Origin: CBDBJK01 sp965206395
GTDB lineage: Bacteria; Chloroflexota; Dehalococcoidia; Lucifugimonadales; CATOSD01
Length of the DNA: 64,000 nucleotides
Direction of reading: 5' to 3'
Assembly: GCA_965206395.1 (NCBI GenBank)
Contig: CBDBJK010000030.1
Location: forward strand, 62,001 to 126,000
Part shown: positions 27,314 to 36,823 of the stretch, piece after piece
Numbering within the stretch: the stretch's first letter is position 1
Layout: each line of letters opens with the position of its first letter
Notes under the pieces: model-generated
What the model saw: the letters and a program-made list of their open reading frames with translations, nothing else
What the model was told of the DNA's origin: nothing
Database searches by the model: none
Made by a program: the position numbers and the translations under genes

Positions 27314-28237
27314 TTGGGTAAGCAGATGGGAAGCAAGCTGATGACGGCCAGGGAAGCGGTCGAGAAGTTTGTCTTCGACGGGGCGACTATCGGCATGGGC
27401 GGCCAGAGTATTGGGCGTTGCAGCATGGTTCTTGCCCATGAGATCGTGCGGCAGGGCAAGAAAGACCTCACGCTGGTGGGCTGCAATCTGTCGATGTCGA
27501 TGGACATTATGGTCGGCGCAGGGCTGGTCAAGAGGACCGAGAACGGCACGGGCAGCCTGGAACGCTTCGGCACCGCCTTCAGGTGGCGTGAGGCCATCGA
27601 ACAGGGCCGCATCGAGGTCGAAGACTACAGCCATCTGGCTATGGCGTCCCGCTTTCTGGCAGGCTCGCTGGGACTGCCGTTTATGGCATCCAAGAGCCTC
27701 CTTGGGACTGACATCCTGAACAAGATGAGCTTCGACAAACGGAAGCCCTTCGAGATGATAGACAACCCCTGGAATCCGGGCGAGCCTGTGGTGTTGCTGC
27801 CTGCCTTGACTCCAGACGTTTCCATCATCCACGCTCAGAAGGCCGATGAAATGGGCAACGTCGTCATCGAGGGCTTCACGACGCAAGAGCCAGAGATGAC
27901 CAAGGCTTCCAAAGCAGTCATCGTTAGCTGTGAGGAGATAATTAGCACTGACGAGATTAGGCGCGATCCGGACCGCACCACTATTCCCTATCTGTTCGTG
28001 GACGCCGTCGTGGAGCAGCCCTGGGGAGCATACCCGACCTCGACCTTCGGACGCTACGAGCATGACGAAGACCACCTGCGCCACTACCAGGCTTGCGCTC
28101 GCGCGGGTGGCGAAGCGTACGACGAGTACATGAAGAAGTTCATCTACGACTGCGAGACCTTCGACGACCATCTGGAGAAGGCGGCGGGCATCAAGAAGCT
28201 CAACAAGCTCCGCAGCATCATGCAGAGCATAATCTGA
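27314..28237 (+). CDS. CoA-transferase subunit A (GctA/IpdA-like)
   Basis: Class I CoA-transferase alpha subunit, similar to glutaconate CoA-transferase A and to the IpdA ring-hydrolase subunit. Visible features are MTAREAVEKFVFDGATIGMGG, EIVRQGKKDLTLVG, and DVSIIHAQKADEMGNVVIEG. The length of 307 is typical. The start is TTG at 27314 with GGAGGAG six bases upstream. The beta subunit follows after 32 bp, so the two form one enzyme. The substrate acyl-CoA cannot be told from sequence. Confidence 0.9.
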   Translation: MGKQMGSKLMTAREAVEKFVFDGATIGMGGQSIGRCSMVLAHEIVRQGKKDLTLVGCNLSMSMDIMVGAGLVKRTENGTGSLERFGTAFRWREAIEQGRIEVEDYSHLAMASRFLAGSLGLPFMASKSLLGTDILNKMSFDKRKPFEMIDNPWNPGEPVVLLPALTPDVSIIHAQKADEMGNVVIEGFTTQEPEMTKASKAVIVSCEEIISTDEIRRDPDRTTIPYLFVDAVVEQPWGAYPTSTFGRYEHDEDHLRHYQACARAGGEAYDEYMKKFIYDCETFDDHLEKAAGIKKLNKLRSIMQSII

Positions 28238-28269
28238 GCTAGCTTTTCTTTTAAGGAAGGACAACCCAT

Positions 28270-29049
28270 ATGGAACAAAACTACTCGCTCGACGAGTTGA
28301 TGGTAGTTGAGGCGGCGCGCTATATCAGCGATGGCGACATCGTTCTGGTGGGTACAGGCTTGCCTTTCGCGGCGGGCCTGTTCGCCCTGAAGAGCAGCGC
28401 TCCGAATATGTGCTACGTCGTCGAGACTGGCCCCATCGCACCGGAGGTCATACCAACGCCCATCTCGGTGTCCGACGCCAGGGTGATGTATCGCGCGGTG
28501 AGGCGAGGCTCGCTGATAGAGTCTCTGGGGGGCGTGCTGCAACGGGGAATGGCTGATGTCGCCTTTCTAGGAGGAGCGCAGATAGACCAGTTCGCCAACG
28601 TCAACTCCACCGTCATCGGGGACTACGAAAACCCGAAGGTGAGGTTCCCCGGTAGTGGCGGCGCGAACGACCTCGCGTCACACGCCAGAAAGATTCTGAT
28701 TATCACGCGCCACGAGAAGCGTCGCTTCCCCGAACGCTGCGATTATATTACCAGCCCCGGCTATATCGACGGACCGGAGGGGCGTAAGAAGGCGGGTCTG
28801 CCTGTGCCGTATCCTGACATCTTCGTTATCACCGACCTCACCGTCATGGCTATCGACAAGGCCGAGGGACGCCTGCGCATTGAGAAGCTGATGCCTGGGG
28901 TGTCGGCGGAGCAGGTGCGAGAGAACACCCTTTTCGAGCCACTGACGGCCCCGGAGATTATTACCGTAGACCCGCCGACCGAGCAAGAGCTTCGTATCCT
29001 TCGAGAAGAGGTAGACCCGAACGGAATCTATCTGAAGGGCGACGAGTAG
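28270..29049 (+). CDS. CoA-transferase subunit B (GctB/IpdB-like)
   Basis: Partner of the preceding subunit. It has SDGDIVLVGTGLPFAAGLFA, then MCYVVETGPIAPE where a catalytic Glu is expected, and ADVAFLGGAQIDQFANVNST, followed by GSGGANDLAS. The length of 259 is normal. AAGGAAGG lies upstream of the ATG. IpdAB-type members use the same fold to hydrolyse ring CoA thioesters rather than to transfer CoA, so either role is possible. Confidence 0.9.
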   Translation: MEQNYSLDELMVVEAARYISDGDIVLVGTGLPFAAGLFALKSSAPNMCYVVETGPIAPEVIPTPISVSDARVMYRAVRRGSLIESLGGVLQRGMADVAFLGGAQIDQFANVNSTVIGDYENPKVRFPGSGGANDLASHARKILIITRHEKRRFPERCDYITSPGYIDGPEGRKKAGLPVPYPDIFVITDLTVMAIDKAEGRLRIEKLMPGVSAEQVRENTLFEPLTAPEIITVDPPTEQELRILREEVDPNGIYLKGDE

Positions 29050-29092
29050 CGGCAGAACAGGCGGAGTTCAACCTTTCGGCGTAATTGATGAG

Positions 29093-29482
29093 TTATGGCG
29101 TAGCAGTCGCGGTAGCTAGTTCTTCTTCAAAGGCGTCCGACTCGGCGGTCAAGATGTCTAGCTCGCCCTGAAGTCGGCCCTCGAAGTCCTGGAACTTGCC
29201 TATGAGCGAGGTGCCAAAGTCTGTCATATCTTCTCGGCTGCTTTCGGCACGGGCGTAATCTGGGTCTGTCTGGAACGAAATAAGGTTGTCAATAAGCGAC
29301 GTGTACGAGCTTGAGAACAGTCCGGCTGCCTCGTTAACCGCCTCCACGCTGAATGATTCATCAACTGGTTGTTGGCTTTCCAGCGATGCAGCAGTCATGT
29401 CCTGGGTGGGAAAGCCCGACAGCACACTGATCAAGAACGTGACGATTATCCCTATCATGCTGAAACTGATTACAGATGTCAC
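29093..29482 (-). CDS. Hypothetical protein with N-terminal membrane anchor
   Basis: A 129-residue protein I do not recognise. The N-terminus SVISFSMIGIIVTFLISVLSG is a likely membrane anchor or signal. The rest is acidic and helical (for example SREDMTDFGTSLIGKFQDFE) and may form a coiled coil outside the cell. It starts with GTG at 29482 behind GAGGGTAGAA. It converges on the CoA-transferase genes. No function can be given. Confidence 0.55.
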   Translation of the reverse strand: MTSVISFSMIGIIVTFLISVLSGFPTQDMTAASLESQQPVDESFSVEAVNEAAGLFSSSYTSLIDNLISFQTDPDYARAESSREDMTDFGTSLIGKFQDFEGRLQGELDILTAESDAFEEELATATATP

Positions 29483-29694
29483 TTCTACCCTCGCCTCGCC
29501 TGCTTATTACACCCAGAAGTAGTCCGTAAATACAACCATATCGTATGCAAGTGAATCCCCAAGGGTAGGCACGGTAGTCATTTGGGTATATAGAAGTGAA
29601 AAATTGGTGTTAGCTTGGTAGGCGTTTATCGTACGCGTCGGGCAGTCTCTGGTTGAGATTATCAACCGTGGTGGCAGCGAATACACCTATGAGT

Positions 29695-30371
29695 TCATGG
29701 CGTCAGCTCCAGCAATCGCATTTCTCCATAGATCGGCAGCCCTGCAAGTCTCGTCACGTCCCATGTGTTTCTCTGCAACCATGAGTACATCTCGCGATCC
29801 ATCTCCCGGAACACCGAGGATATCATTATGTATCTGACCTGACCGTCTTGGGCCAGTTCTTTCAGCGTCGAGAGCTTGGTTACACGCTCGTCCTTGTACT
29901 CGCTGTATAGAGTCAGCACAGGTTCACGGCCCAGGAACGTGAGTCGGGCCGTGGTATTGGCGGAACAGCCAGAATGCTTGCCAGCGCGACAGGAAGGCGC
30001 AAGGCGAGGTTGCCAGGGCCGAGGATCGCGGCGAACGTACCCTGCAGCCAGAAGTACAGCGGTGGCTTGTCGGCGAGGATGGCTCCGTCGGGATAGATGC
30101 TGGGGTAGAACCAGCTGTGCCAGGATGTGATGACGTTTCTGGAGATGGCTGCGTAGATGGCAAGTCCCGCGTGGCCCTGTCCGAGTTGGTACAGCCTCAG
30201 CAAAGCAGCCATGGCAACGATCAGGCCCAACGCTTGATGCTCGCGACTGGCAGCTATCGCTGACGCCCGACCCCACACTGTTTGGTATCGCCGCACTACG
30301 GACAACCCCTTCCCTATCAATCTAAATGCGCCCAGATTAACCGTAGATCGTAGATGGGCGGATAGTATCAT
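29695..30371 (-). pseudogene. Remnant of a PMT/ArnT-type (GT39) glycosyltransferase with internal deletion
   Basis: The 5' part (30371 to about 29960) encodes the N-terminus of a dolichyl-phosphate-mannose-type mannosyltransferase: a membrane segment and LPDGAILADKPPLYFWLQGT-like text (YPDGAILADKPPLYFW, LALRLPVALASIL). The frame then shifts into a C-terminal tail (LKELAQDGQVRYIMISSVFREMD to GEMRLLELTP), which in full genes is several hundred residues further on. So the middle has been deleted and a frameshift remains. It is unlikely to be functional. Confidence 0.65.
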
Positions 30372-30632
30372 CCTCTCTAGTGCGGGTCAATTACGTCCTC
30401 ACACTTTACAATTGCTGTCCGTTATATTTCCCCGGGGAAATTTTGCGAGATCATGTAGGAATAGTCGGGTGCGACGTAGATGAGTTACAGTTGGAGCTTG
30501 ATCATAAGGTAGCGACGACGCTCCACTAATCATTGCGGCCCTGTAAAGAATTAGGTAAAATCAGAAAAATAACTGGTGGTATTATCAAAAACTCAGTATT
30601 GAGGTTGGTTAATTCAGGCTAGGAGGCACAGC

Positions 30633-31028
30633 ATGAGCACTTCCGTTGGAGGCAAGCAGGTAAAGGTGGTGCAGGGCACGCAACCTGCCAGCACGACTAA
30701 TCAGACAAGGGGCATGGAGCGTCGTCCGGGCATTGATGGGAATACAGCGGGCGCCAGCAAGATATGGCTAGGCCACGTTACCTGTATTCCCAACACCATG
30801 GGGCCTCCGCATCACCATGGCGAGGCCGAGACTGCGGCTTATGTATTGAAGGGCCGAATTCGCGTTTACTTTGGCGAAGACTTTAAAGAGTGTGTGGAAG
30901 CCGGGCCTGGTGATTTTATTTTCGTGCCCGCAAACACGCCCCACATCGAGGGCAATCCCTACGATGAGCCAGCAGAGGCGATCCTATCACGCGGACCCGA
31001 TAATATCGTAATAAACCTGGGAGAATGA
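30633..31028 (+). CDS. Cupin-domain protein
   Basis: A single-domain beta-barrel cupin of 131 residues. Metal-binding motif 1 is seen as GPPHHHGEAETAAYVLKGR, and motif 2 as GDFIFVPANTPHIEGN. AGGAGG lies just before the ATG. Such small cupins are dioxygenases, isomerases or ligand sensors, so the reaction cannot be told. It stands alone. Confidence 0.88.
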   Translation: MSTSVGGKQVKVVQGTQPASTTNQTRGMERRPGIDGNTAGASKIWLGHVTCIPNTMGPPHHHGEAETAAYVLKGRIRVYFGEDFKECVEAGPGDFIFVPANTPHIEGNPYDEPAEAILSRGPDNIVINLGE

Positions 31029-31085
31029 AGGCCTAAATTCTCAGAAACGATGATAACGTTCGCCCTGCCTGACGGGACTTGCTCG

Positions 31086-32222
31086 TCAAGTATTTTCAGG
31101 CAGGGCTATGGTAAACGTCGTCCCGTGCCCAGGCTTGCTCTCTACTCCAACGCTTCCTCCATGAGCCTGTACTAGCTGACGAGCGATTGCCAGTCCCAAA
31201 CCAGCTCCAACACCGCCGATATGGGATCGAGACCTATCGCCGCGCCAGAAACGGTCAAAAATATACGGTAAGTCCTCAGGGGAAATGCCTTCGCCGGTAT
31301 CACTAACGACAATCCTTACGCCACTTTGCATCGGTTCTGCTCTCAGAGTGATAATCCCCCCACGCGATGTATGACGAATTGCGTTGACTACCAGGTTGTT
31401 TAGCACCTGGTCCAAACGTCCTGCATCCCCAGTAATGATTGACCTGGATGGACTGAGCTTGGACTCGATACGCAAGTCTATTCCGGCTACCTCGGCCTGA
31501 CCGCTGAAACTGGTATTTACATCCTCCAGTAGCTCAACTACGTCGATGGGGCCTTGCGTTAAAGGCAGTTGGCCCGACTCGGCGAGTGAAAGCGTTCTCA
31601 GGTCTTCCACGAGACGCGCTAGAAGCCGAGTCTCTTCGAGCGTTGCGTTGATGTGGTCGTCCGTAGGCTTATATATACCATCGAGGATGCCCTCCAGGTT
31701 GCCTTGGATGTCGTGCATAGGCGTACGAAGTTCATGGGCAACGTCTGCGGTGAAATTTCTGCGCTGTTGATCGGTACGTTCCAGCTCCTCAGTCATTCGA
31801 TTGAAGGAGCGCGCCAGCCGACCGAACTCGCCTGGGCCATGTTCTGGAACCCTCGTACTCAGGTCGCCAACCGCAACCGCATCGGCAGCGGCCATGACAT
31901 CAGCCAGCGGCATAGCGATTCCACGAAAGGCTCGAATAGCCATTCCTATGGCTAGAATTGGCAGCGCCACCGACAGACTAAGACCTCCGATCCAAACCAG
32001 TATCGCCGTCTGACCATTACCACCAAGCAGGCTTGTGATCAGAAACGCCATTGCCGCCATGCCGCCGAGTATCAGAAAGGCTACGAAGCCGAATACGGCC
32101 ATGAAACGAAAGAAGAGAAATCGCCGTTTGTGTCGCCAGTTTTGTGACCAATGAGGGAAATCCGGGCCATTCCCCTCAGTCAGGTGGCGTCGACCACTTC
32201 TGCGCCTGTGATTCAAAGTCAC
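31086..32222 (-). CDS. Sensor histidine kinase
   Basis: Membrane-bound kinase of 378 residues that pairs with the response regulator just upstream. Two membrane segments lie at about 38-65 and 72-95, followed by a HAMP domain. The phosphoacceptor H-box is FTADVAHELRTPMHDIQGN (His near 162), and the ATPase domain has DQVLNNLVVNAIRHT, DTGEGI and GAGLGLAIARQL. Almost no periplasmic loop lies between the two segments, so it may sense membrane state or need a partner. The GTG start overlaps the regulator stop (GTGA). Confidence 0.93.
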   Translation of the reverse strand: MTLNHRRRSGRRHLTEGNGPDFPHWSQNWRHKRRFLFFRFMAVFGFVAFLILGGMAAMAFLITSLLGGNGQTAILVWIGGLSLSVALPILAIGMAIRAFRGIAMPLADVMAAADAVAVGDLSTRVPEHGPGEFGRLARSFNRMTEELERTDQQRRNFTADVAHELRTPMHDIQGNLEGILDGIYKPTDDHINATLEETRLLARLVEDLRTLSLAESGQLPLTQGPIDVVELLEDVNTSFSGQAEVAGIDLRIESKLSPSRSIITGDAGRLDQVLNNLVVNAIRHTSRGGIITLRAEPMQSGVRIVVSDTGEGISPEDLPYIFDRFWRGDRSRSHIGGVGAGLGLAIARQLVQAHGGSVGVESKPGHGTTFTIALPENT

Positions 32223-32905
32223 ACCTCATCGTTGAACTTGTAGCCGACACCATAGACGGTGAGTACGTATTGTGGCTCAACAGGATCGTATTCCAGCTTG
32301 TGGCGAAGATTCTTAATATGAGCATCTATGCTTCGATCGAAGCCATCGTAGGCCACGCCGTGTAATCGATTCAACAGCTCGCCCCGCGTGAACACCTTCC
32401 CGGGATTTTGGGCCAGTGTAGTCAACAGATTGAATTCGATCCGAGTGAGATTTATGTTCTCTTCTTTGCGACTGACTCTGTGCCCTTTAAGGTCGATTTC
32501 CAGATCACCTACCCGGACCAGGTCGGGTAGGTATGCGCCTCCCTGTACCCTGCGAAGGACTGCCCGAGTGCGGGCAACCAGCTCACGAGGCGAAAACGGC
32601 TTGGTGATGTAGTCGTCCGCACCTAGCTCCAGCCCTATAAGCCTGTCCGCTTCATCGACGCGAGCCGTGAGCATAATGATGGGCACTTCTGATTCACGCC
32701 GTATAGCTCGGCAGACATCCAGGCCATCTCTACCCGGCAGGTTCAGGTCGAGTACTACGAGGTCGGGTCGCTCGCGCTGAGCCGCATCAATGGCGGAATT
32801 ACCGTCTGCGGCCGTAACAACGCGAAATCCACTGCGCTCCAGGTAGTCCCGTGCCAGCCTGACGATTTTCGGTTCATCCTCTACTACCAGGATCGTTTCG
32901 TTCAT
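32219..32905 (-). CDS. OmpR/PhoB-type response regulator
   Basis: Two-domain DNA-binding regulator of 228 residues. The receiver domain has ILVVEDEPKI (acidic pocket), VVLDLNLPGRDG (phospho-Asp), IMLTARVD and ITKPFSPREL (conserved Lys). The C-terminal winged helix includes INLTRIEFNLLTTLAQNPGKV and the VYGVGYKF end. It is first in an operon with the overlapping histidine kinase. The target genes are not known; nearest neighbours give no clear hint. Confidence 0.94.
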   Translation of the reverse strand: MNETILVVEDEPKIVRLARDYLERSGFRVVTAADGNSAIDAAQRERPDLVVLDLNLPGRDGLDVCRAIRRESEVPIIMLTARVDEADRLIGLELGADDYITKPFSPRELVARTRAVLRRVQGGAYLPDLVRVGDLEIDLKGHRVSRKEENINLTRIEFNLLTTLAQNPGKVFTRGELLNRLHGVAYDGFDRSIDAHIKNLRHKLEYDPVEPQYVLTVYGVGYKFNDEV

Positions 32906-33102
32906 GTGTTCCTCAATTCCTTTAACAATCCCTCTGAAAACAACGGCTGATTACTCTCGGTGAGACGATTTTTCCCCTGATGAAAGTTTAGTTTATTTCG
33001 CATGACAAAGAATTGAGGTGGTACCCAAAAACTAGACAACTGGCTAAGAGAGAGTCCAGCTCCTAAAATAACCGGCAACTAACCGACGTGAAGGAGCAGG
33101 AC

Positions 33103-33387
33103 ATGAAGCAGACGAGGAATAAGCACAGTCCGGCGTTCAAGGCCAAGGTGGCCCTGGCCGCCCTTGCGGGGGAAGGGACCATCGCCCAGCTGGCCAGCCG
33201 ATTTGGGGTCCATCCCAGTCAGATTCACGCCTGGAAAAGGGCCCTGGTGGAAGGAGCCCCGGAGCTATTTGCCACCAATCAGAAATCCCAGGAGAAAGCC
33301 AAGGAAGCTCAGATTAACCACCTCTACCGGCACATCGGCCAGCTGAAGGTGGAACGCGATTTTTTGTCGGAAAGGTCCGGTCTATGA
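33103..33387 (+). CDS. IS3-family transposase OrfA
   Basis: Helix-turn-helix protein of about 94 residues that binds the IS ends. It starts MKQTRNKHSPAFKAKVALAALAGEGT and has the HTH text IAQLASRFGVHPSQIHAWKR, followed by a leucine-rich coiled stretch. The ATG at 33103 has AAGGAG upstream; a GTG at 33088 is the longer option. It overlaps orfB by ATGA, so the two are coupled. Confidence 0.9.
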   Translation: MKQTRNKHSPAFKAKVALAALAGEGTIAQLASRFGVHPSQIHAWKRALVEGAPELFATNQKSQEKAKEAQINHLYRHIGQLKVERDFLSERSGL

Positions 33388-34319
33388 GTCGCAGCATACG
33401 GCGAGCCATGATAGACCGAGACCACCAGCAGCTGTCTTTGGTGCGTCAATGTATCCTGCTGGACGTCAGCCGGGCCTCGGTGTACTACCGGCCGGTACCG
33501 ACCCGGGCAGAAGACCTGGAGTTGATGGCCCTGATGGACCGTCGGTATTTGAAGACCCCCTTCTACGGCTCCAGGAAGATGAAGGCCTGGCTGCTGCAAC
33601 AGGGCTATCTGGTGAGCCGAAAAAGGGTTCGAAGGCTGATGCGGTTGATGGGTCTGGAAGCCATCTACCGGCGTCCCAACACCAGCAAACCAGCGCCGGG
33701 ACACCGGATCTTTCCCTATCTGCTGAAGGGAGTGGAGGTTAATCGGGTCGACCAGGTCTGGGCCGCGGACATCACCTACATCCCCATGGCGAAGGGCTTC
33801 CTGTACCTGGTGGCCATCATGGACTGGCACAGCCGGCACGTGCTGGCCTGGAAGCTCTCCAACACCATGGACACCAGCTTCTGCGTGGCGGCGTTGGAGG
33901 AAGCCCTGGGTAAGGGACGACCGGAGATATTCAACACCGACCAGGGGAGTCAGTTCACCAGTGAGGCCTTTACCCAGACGTTGCAGGAGCAGAGGGTCCA
34001 GGTCAGCATGGATGGTAAGGGTAGGTACCTGGACAACATCTTCGTGGAGCGGCTGTGGCGGAGCATCAAGTACGAGGAGGTGTATCTGAAAGCTTACCAG
34101 ACCGTCGCCGAGGCCCGAACTGGGATCAATGCCTACCTGGAGTTCTACAACCGGCAGAGGCCTCACCAGGCTTTGGGCTACCGGACCCCAGCAGAGGTGT
34201 ACCAACATGGCCAGGAAGAAAGGGGAGCAGCAGCTGAAGAAGCAGGGCTGCCATCGGGCTTGGTGAAACCTAGCGCAGGGGTGGGAGACTCTCTTAATTT
34301 AGCCCTCGTGCTGTCTTAA
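33384..34319 (+). CDS. IS3-family transposase OrfB
   Basis: Integrase-core (rve) transposase of 311 residues. An N-terminal HTH_21 region (YGSRKMKAWLLQQGYLVSRKRVRRLM) precedes the DDE core: WAADITYIPM (Asp), FNTDQGSQFTS (Asp) and VERLWRSIKYEEVYL (Glu). All three catalytic residues are present and no frameshift is visible, so the element may be active. OrfA is directly upstream. Confidence 0.92.
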   Translation: MSRSIRRAMIDRDHQQLSLVRQCILLDVSRASVYYRPVPTRAEDLELMALMDRRYLKTPFYGSRKMKAWLLQQGYLVSRKRVRRLMRLMGLEAIYRRPNTSKPAPGHRIFPYLLKGVEVNRVDQVWAADITYIPMAKGFLYLVAIMDWHSRHVLAWKLSNTMDTSFCVAALEEALGKGRPEIFNTDQGSQFTSEAFTQTLQEQRVQVSMDGKGRYLDNIFVERLWRSIKYEEVYLKAYQTVAEARTGINAYLEFYNRQRPHQALGYRTPAEVYQHGQEERGAAAEEAGLPSGLVKPSAGVGDSLNLALVLS

Positions 34320-34622
34320 TAATGGGGTCCACCTTACTAGCCTTTGTGAAAAGAGCTTGCGAAGCTGGTGAGAACTGCAACCCAAACCTCGACGAATGTC
34401 TGGGCTTTACGTCCTATTTGTCACATACAACATTCTATGTGTCATGTATCAGCCTCGTGCTATTGGTGCGTCATTTGGTTAACATGGTTGTGGTTCAGAA
34501 GCTCAAGCGTCATGGTTATGCCTTATGAAAGAGTCACTATTGGACGCATCTGGACTCTCGTCCAGACCAGTTGACGCCAACCAGCACGCAAACCCCAATC
34601 TCAAAAACAGATAGGTGACCTG

Positions 34623-34828
34623 ATGCAAGACAAGGCGAGAGTGTGATCGTTGGCGCGGGTATCGTGGGGTGCGCCACCGCATACTATCTCACCAAGATGG
34701 GCTGGCGAGACATTGTTGTCGTGGAGCAGGGGCCACTCTTTGAGACAGGCGGATCCACTTCTCACGCTCCTGGACTCGTCTTCCAGTCTTTGCTTAAGTG
34801 TATTCTCCTGCATGTTGCCTCCCTTTAG
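34623..34828 (+). pseudogene. N-terminal remnant of an FAD-dependent (dimethylglycine dehydrogenase-type) oxidoreductase
   Basis: Begins MQDKAR, then loses one base, and continues as VIVGAGIVGCATAYYLTKMG with VVEQGPLFETGGSTSHAPGL. These are the dinucleotide-binding fold and substrate region of sarcosine/dimethylglycine dehydrogenase-like proteins, normally over 800 residues. Family similarity stops at LVFQ (34786). The gene is frameshifted near its start and truncated. It lies about 290 bp after the IS3 element, so the loss may be linked to it. Confidence 0.65.
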
Positions 34829-35164
34829 CCGACGTTTCCCAAATGAAATTCTTTGCAACTGAAGTTATGTTGACCTGGTGACGATGACACGTCAATTAAC
34901 AGCCATGGCGCTTTGGGCTACAAGCCTCCTATTCCCGAAACCATGCTGATCTCTAATCCTATCAATGAACTTGTCAAACTAACATAGAATCTGGTACATA
35001 TTTACGGGGCGGAACAATGACTATCATGGTCAAAACTAGCGCCTTAATCTGGCCCCGAACTCTAACAGCCTACTCTACAATGCATGACAGGCCATGTTGG
35101 AATTAGTTGGCTCGCTTGTTAACATTTGGTTGAGTAGACCAGAAGCAATACGAAGGAGATAACC
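34829..35164. other. No gene seen
   Basis: About 340 bp of AT-rich sequence after the truncated oxidoreductase. I found no reading frame with family motifs, no RNA gene and no strong hairpin. It presumably contains remnants and the promoter of the next gene. Confidence 0.4.
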
Positions 35165-35602
35165 GTGAGCGAATACATACCTAGTCCCAGCGGATGGGTG
35201 GCAGAGCAAGTGGAACTATATGAAGGAAGCGGAGGCACCGACGGCTTAACCTTGAGGGACACGGGACTGCCAGTAATAATTGTGACAAATCGAGGACGGA
35301 AGACGGGTGCGATACGTAAGACCCCTCTGATGAGAGTCGTGGATGGAAATAGCTATATCCTCGTGGCATCGCGAGGTGGAGCGCCAGAACATCCGCTTTG
35401 GTATCACAACTTGAAGATGGAACCTAAGGTTGAAATTCGCGACGAGACCGAGGTCTATTCGATGCGGGTTCGAGAGGTAGTAGACTCGGTCGAGAGACAA
35501 CGAATCTGGGATATCGCGGTAGAGGCATACCCTCCTTATCAAGAGTACCAGGACAAAACCGATCGCGTCATCCCGGTCTTCGTAGCAGAAACCGTCGAAT
35601 AA
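35165..35602 (+). CDS. Deazaflavin (F420)-dependent nitroreductase-family protein
   Basis: Small split-barrel protein of the DDN family (145 residues), which binds F420 or a related flavin. The signature is VIIVTNRGRKTGAIRKTPLMRV, followed by ILVASRGGAPEHPLWYHNLKMEPKVEI. These residues form the cofactor pocket in DDN. It starts at GTG with AAGGAGATAACC upstream. The second LLM gene lies 250 bp further on and may also use F420. Confidence 0.9.
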   Translation: MSEYIPSPSGWVAEQVELYEGSGGTDGLTLRDTGLPVIIVTNRGRKTGAIRKTPLMRVVDGNSYILVASRGGAPEHPLWYHNLKMEPKVEIRDETEVYSMRVREVVDSVERQRIWDIAVEAYPPYQEYQDKTDRVIPVFVAETVE

Positions 35603-35850
35603 GCAGGAAGAAAGGCGGCTGCCATCGCTGGGAGTCGCATTCCCGGATGGCATTCCCAATCTGCTCCTTCTGGTTCATGGCGCATTCTCCTGCAATAGTG
35701 ATTGAGAGCAATACGAACGTCCGCCTGCCCAAGTATGAATCAAGCTGCTCTCCTCAGCTACATATTGGCATGGTGTATGATCCCGCATCTCATTAGGTGG
35801 CTAGCCTAACTGCTTCGATACATACATTCAAGATAAAGACAAAGGAGTAT

Positions 35851-36783
35851 ATGATGAAATTTGGTGCTCAGGTCAGCTGTTATTTGACGACATGGGATGA
35901 AATTCGCGCGGTTGTTGAGACGATGGAGGCTGGTCGTTGGTATAGTGTTTACCACGCTGATCACTTCGTCCCTCCGAACAGGCCTGGAGCCGGGGAATTC
36001 GAAACGGCATATGAGGGCTACTCGTCAATAGCTGCAATTGCCTCAATCACAGAACGGCTGCGGCTGGGGCATCTCGTACTGGGCAATACTTACCGTAATC
36101 CCGGACTCGTTGCGAAGATGGCTGGCACTATCGACCATATATCTCACGGTCGATTCACCTTAGGCATCGGTGCCGGATGGTTCAAGCGTGAGCATGAGGC
36201 ATATGGATGGGATTTTCCGTTAATGAAAGAGCGATCTGATCGTTTGGAAGAGGCGTGCTCACTGATTCGGGCCTTGTTCAATTCGGACTCGCCGGTCGAT
36301 TATGAAGGCCGTTACTATCGACTTGATAATGCTTCGTTGTCACCTGGCTCGGCGCAAAAGCCTCACATTCCGATTTTGGTGGGAGGAACCGGTGAGAAAC
36401 GAACATTGCGCACTCTGGCAAAGTATGGAGATGTGTTCAATTTAGACGGATTTGCTGCTCGGAACTATGGTGGTATGTCCTTGGATTTGTATAAACACAA
36501 AGTAGATGTTCTGCATCGTCATTGTGAAAAAGTAGGACGTGATCCGGGAGAGATTCGCCATACCGTATTAGTCCCAACGAAACTTTCCAACGATAAGGCT
36601 GAAATAAACGAATTCATTGAAGCGATAGGTCCGGGTACGATTGCTGGGACCGCTGAATACATTGTTGACCGTGTTGGCGAATTGGTTGATGCAGGCGTCG
36701 ATGAGATCATGTTTGGTCGTATTCCGAATGATCCGCAAGAGTTCCAACGCATTGAAGAGGAGATCATCGCAGCCTTCGACTAG
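35851..36783 (+). CDS. LLM-class F420-dependent oxidoreductase
   Basis: TIM-barrel luciferase-family enzyme of about 310 residues. Its features are HADHFVPPNRPGAGEFE, RLRLGHLVLGNTYRNPGLVAKMAGTIDHISHGRFTLGIGAGW (split over about 67-108) and QKPHIPILVGGTGEKRTLR. This subgroup typically uses F420. AAGGAG lies before two adjacent ATG codons (35851 and 35854); either may be used. The frame is open further upstream to 35797 without support. The substrate is unknown. Confidence 0.9.
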   Translation: MMKFGAQVSCYLTTWDEIRAVVETMEAGRWYSVYHADHFVPPNRPGAGEFETAYEGYSSIAAIASITERLRLGHLVLGNTYRNPGLVAKMAGTIDHISHGRFTLGIGAGWFKREHEAYGWDFPLMKERSDRLEEACSLIRALFNSDSPVDYEGRYYRLDNASLSPGSAQKPHIPILVGGTGEKRTLRTLAKYGDVFNLDGFAARNYGGMSLDLYKHKVDVLHRHCEKVGRDPGEIRHTVLVPTKLSNDKAEINEFIEAIGPGTIAGTAEYIVDRVGELVDAGVDEIMFGRIPNDPQEFQRIEEEIIAAFD

Positions 36784-36823
36784 CAGATATGTACGTGAAT
36801 GACAGCTCGATTCGGGAGGAAGC

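Larger units (their letters stand above)
33014..34336 (+). mobile_element. IS3-family insertion sequence
   Basis: A 1323-bp element with imperfect 25-bp terminal inverted repeats: left from TGAGGTGGTACCC, right, read inward, TAAGGTGGACCCC, both reaching AGACA. It encodes orfA and orfB. The orfB stop lies in the right repeat. No clear target duplication is seen. A truncated FAD-oxidoreductase remnant follows downstream. Confidence 0.85.

Noticed and set aside
27070..28264. Two long minus-strand frames (180 and 317 codons) opposite the CoA-transferase alpha gene
   Set aside because: They are shadows of a high-GC gene with clear family motifs on the plus strand; their translations are rich in His/Arg/Ala and match nothing.
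33324..34208. 294-codon minus-strand frame opposite IS3 orfB
   Set aside because: Shadow of the integrase-core transposase; no motifs of its own.
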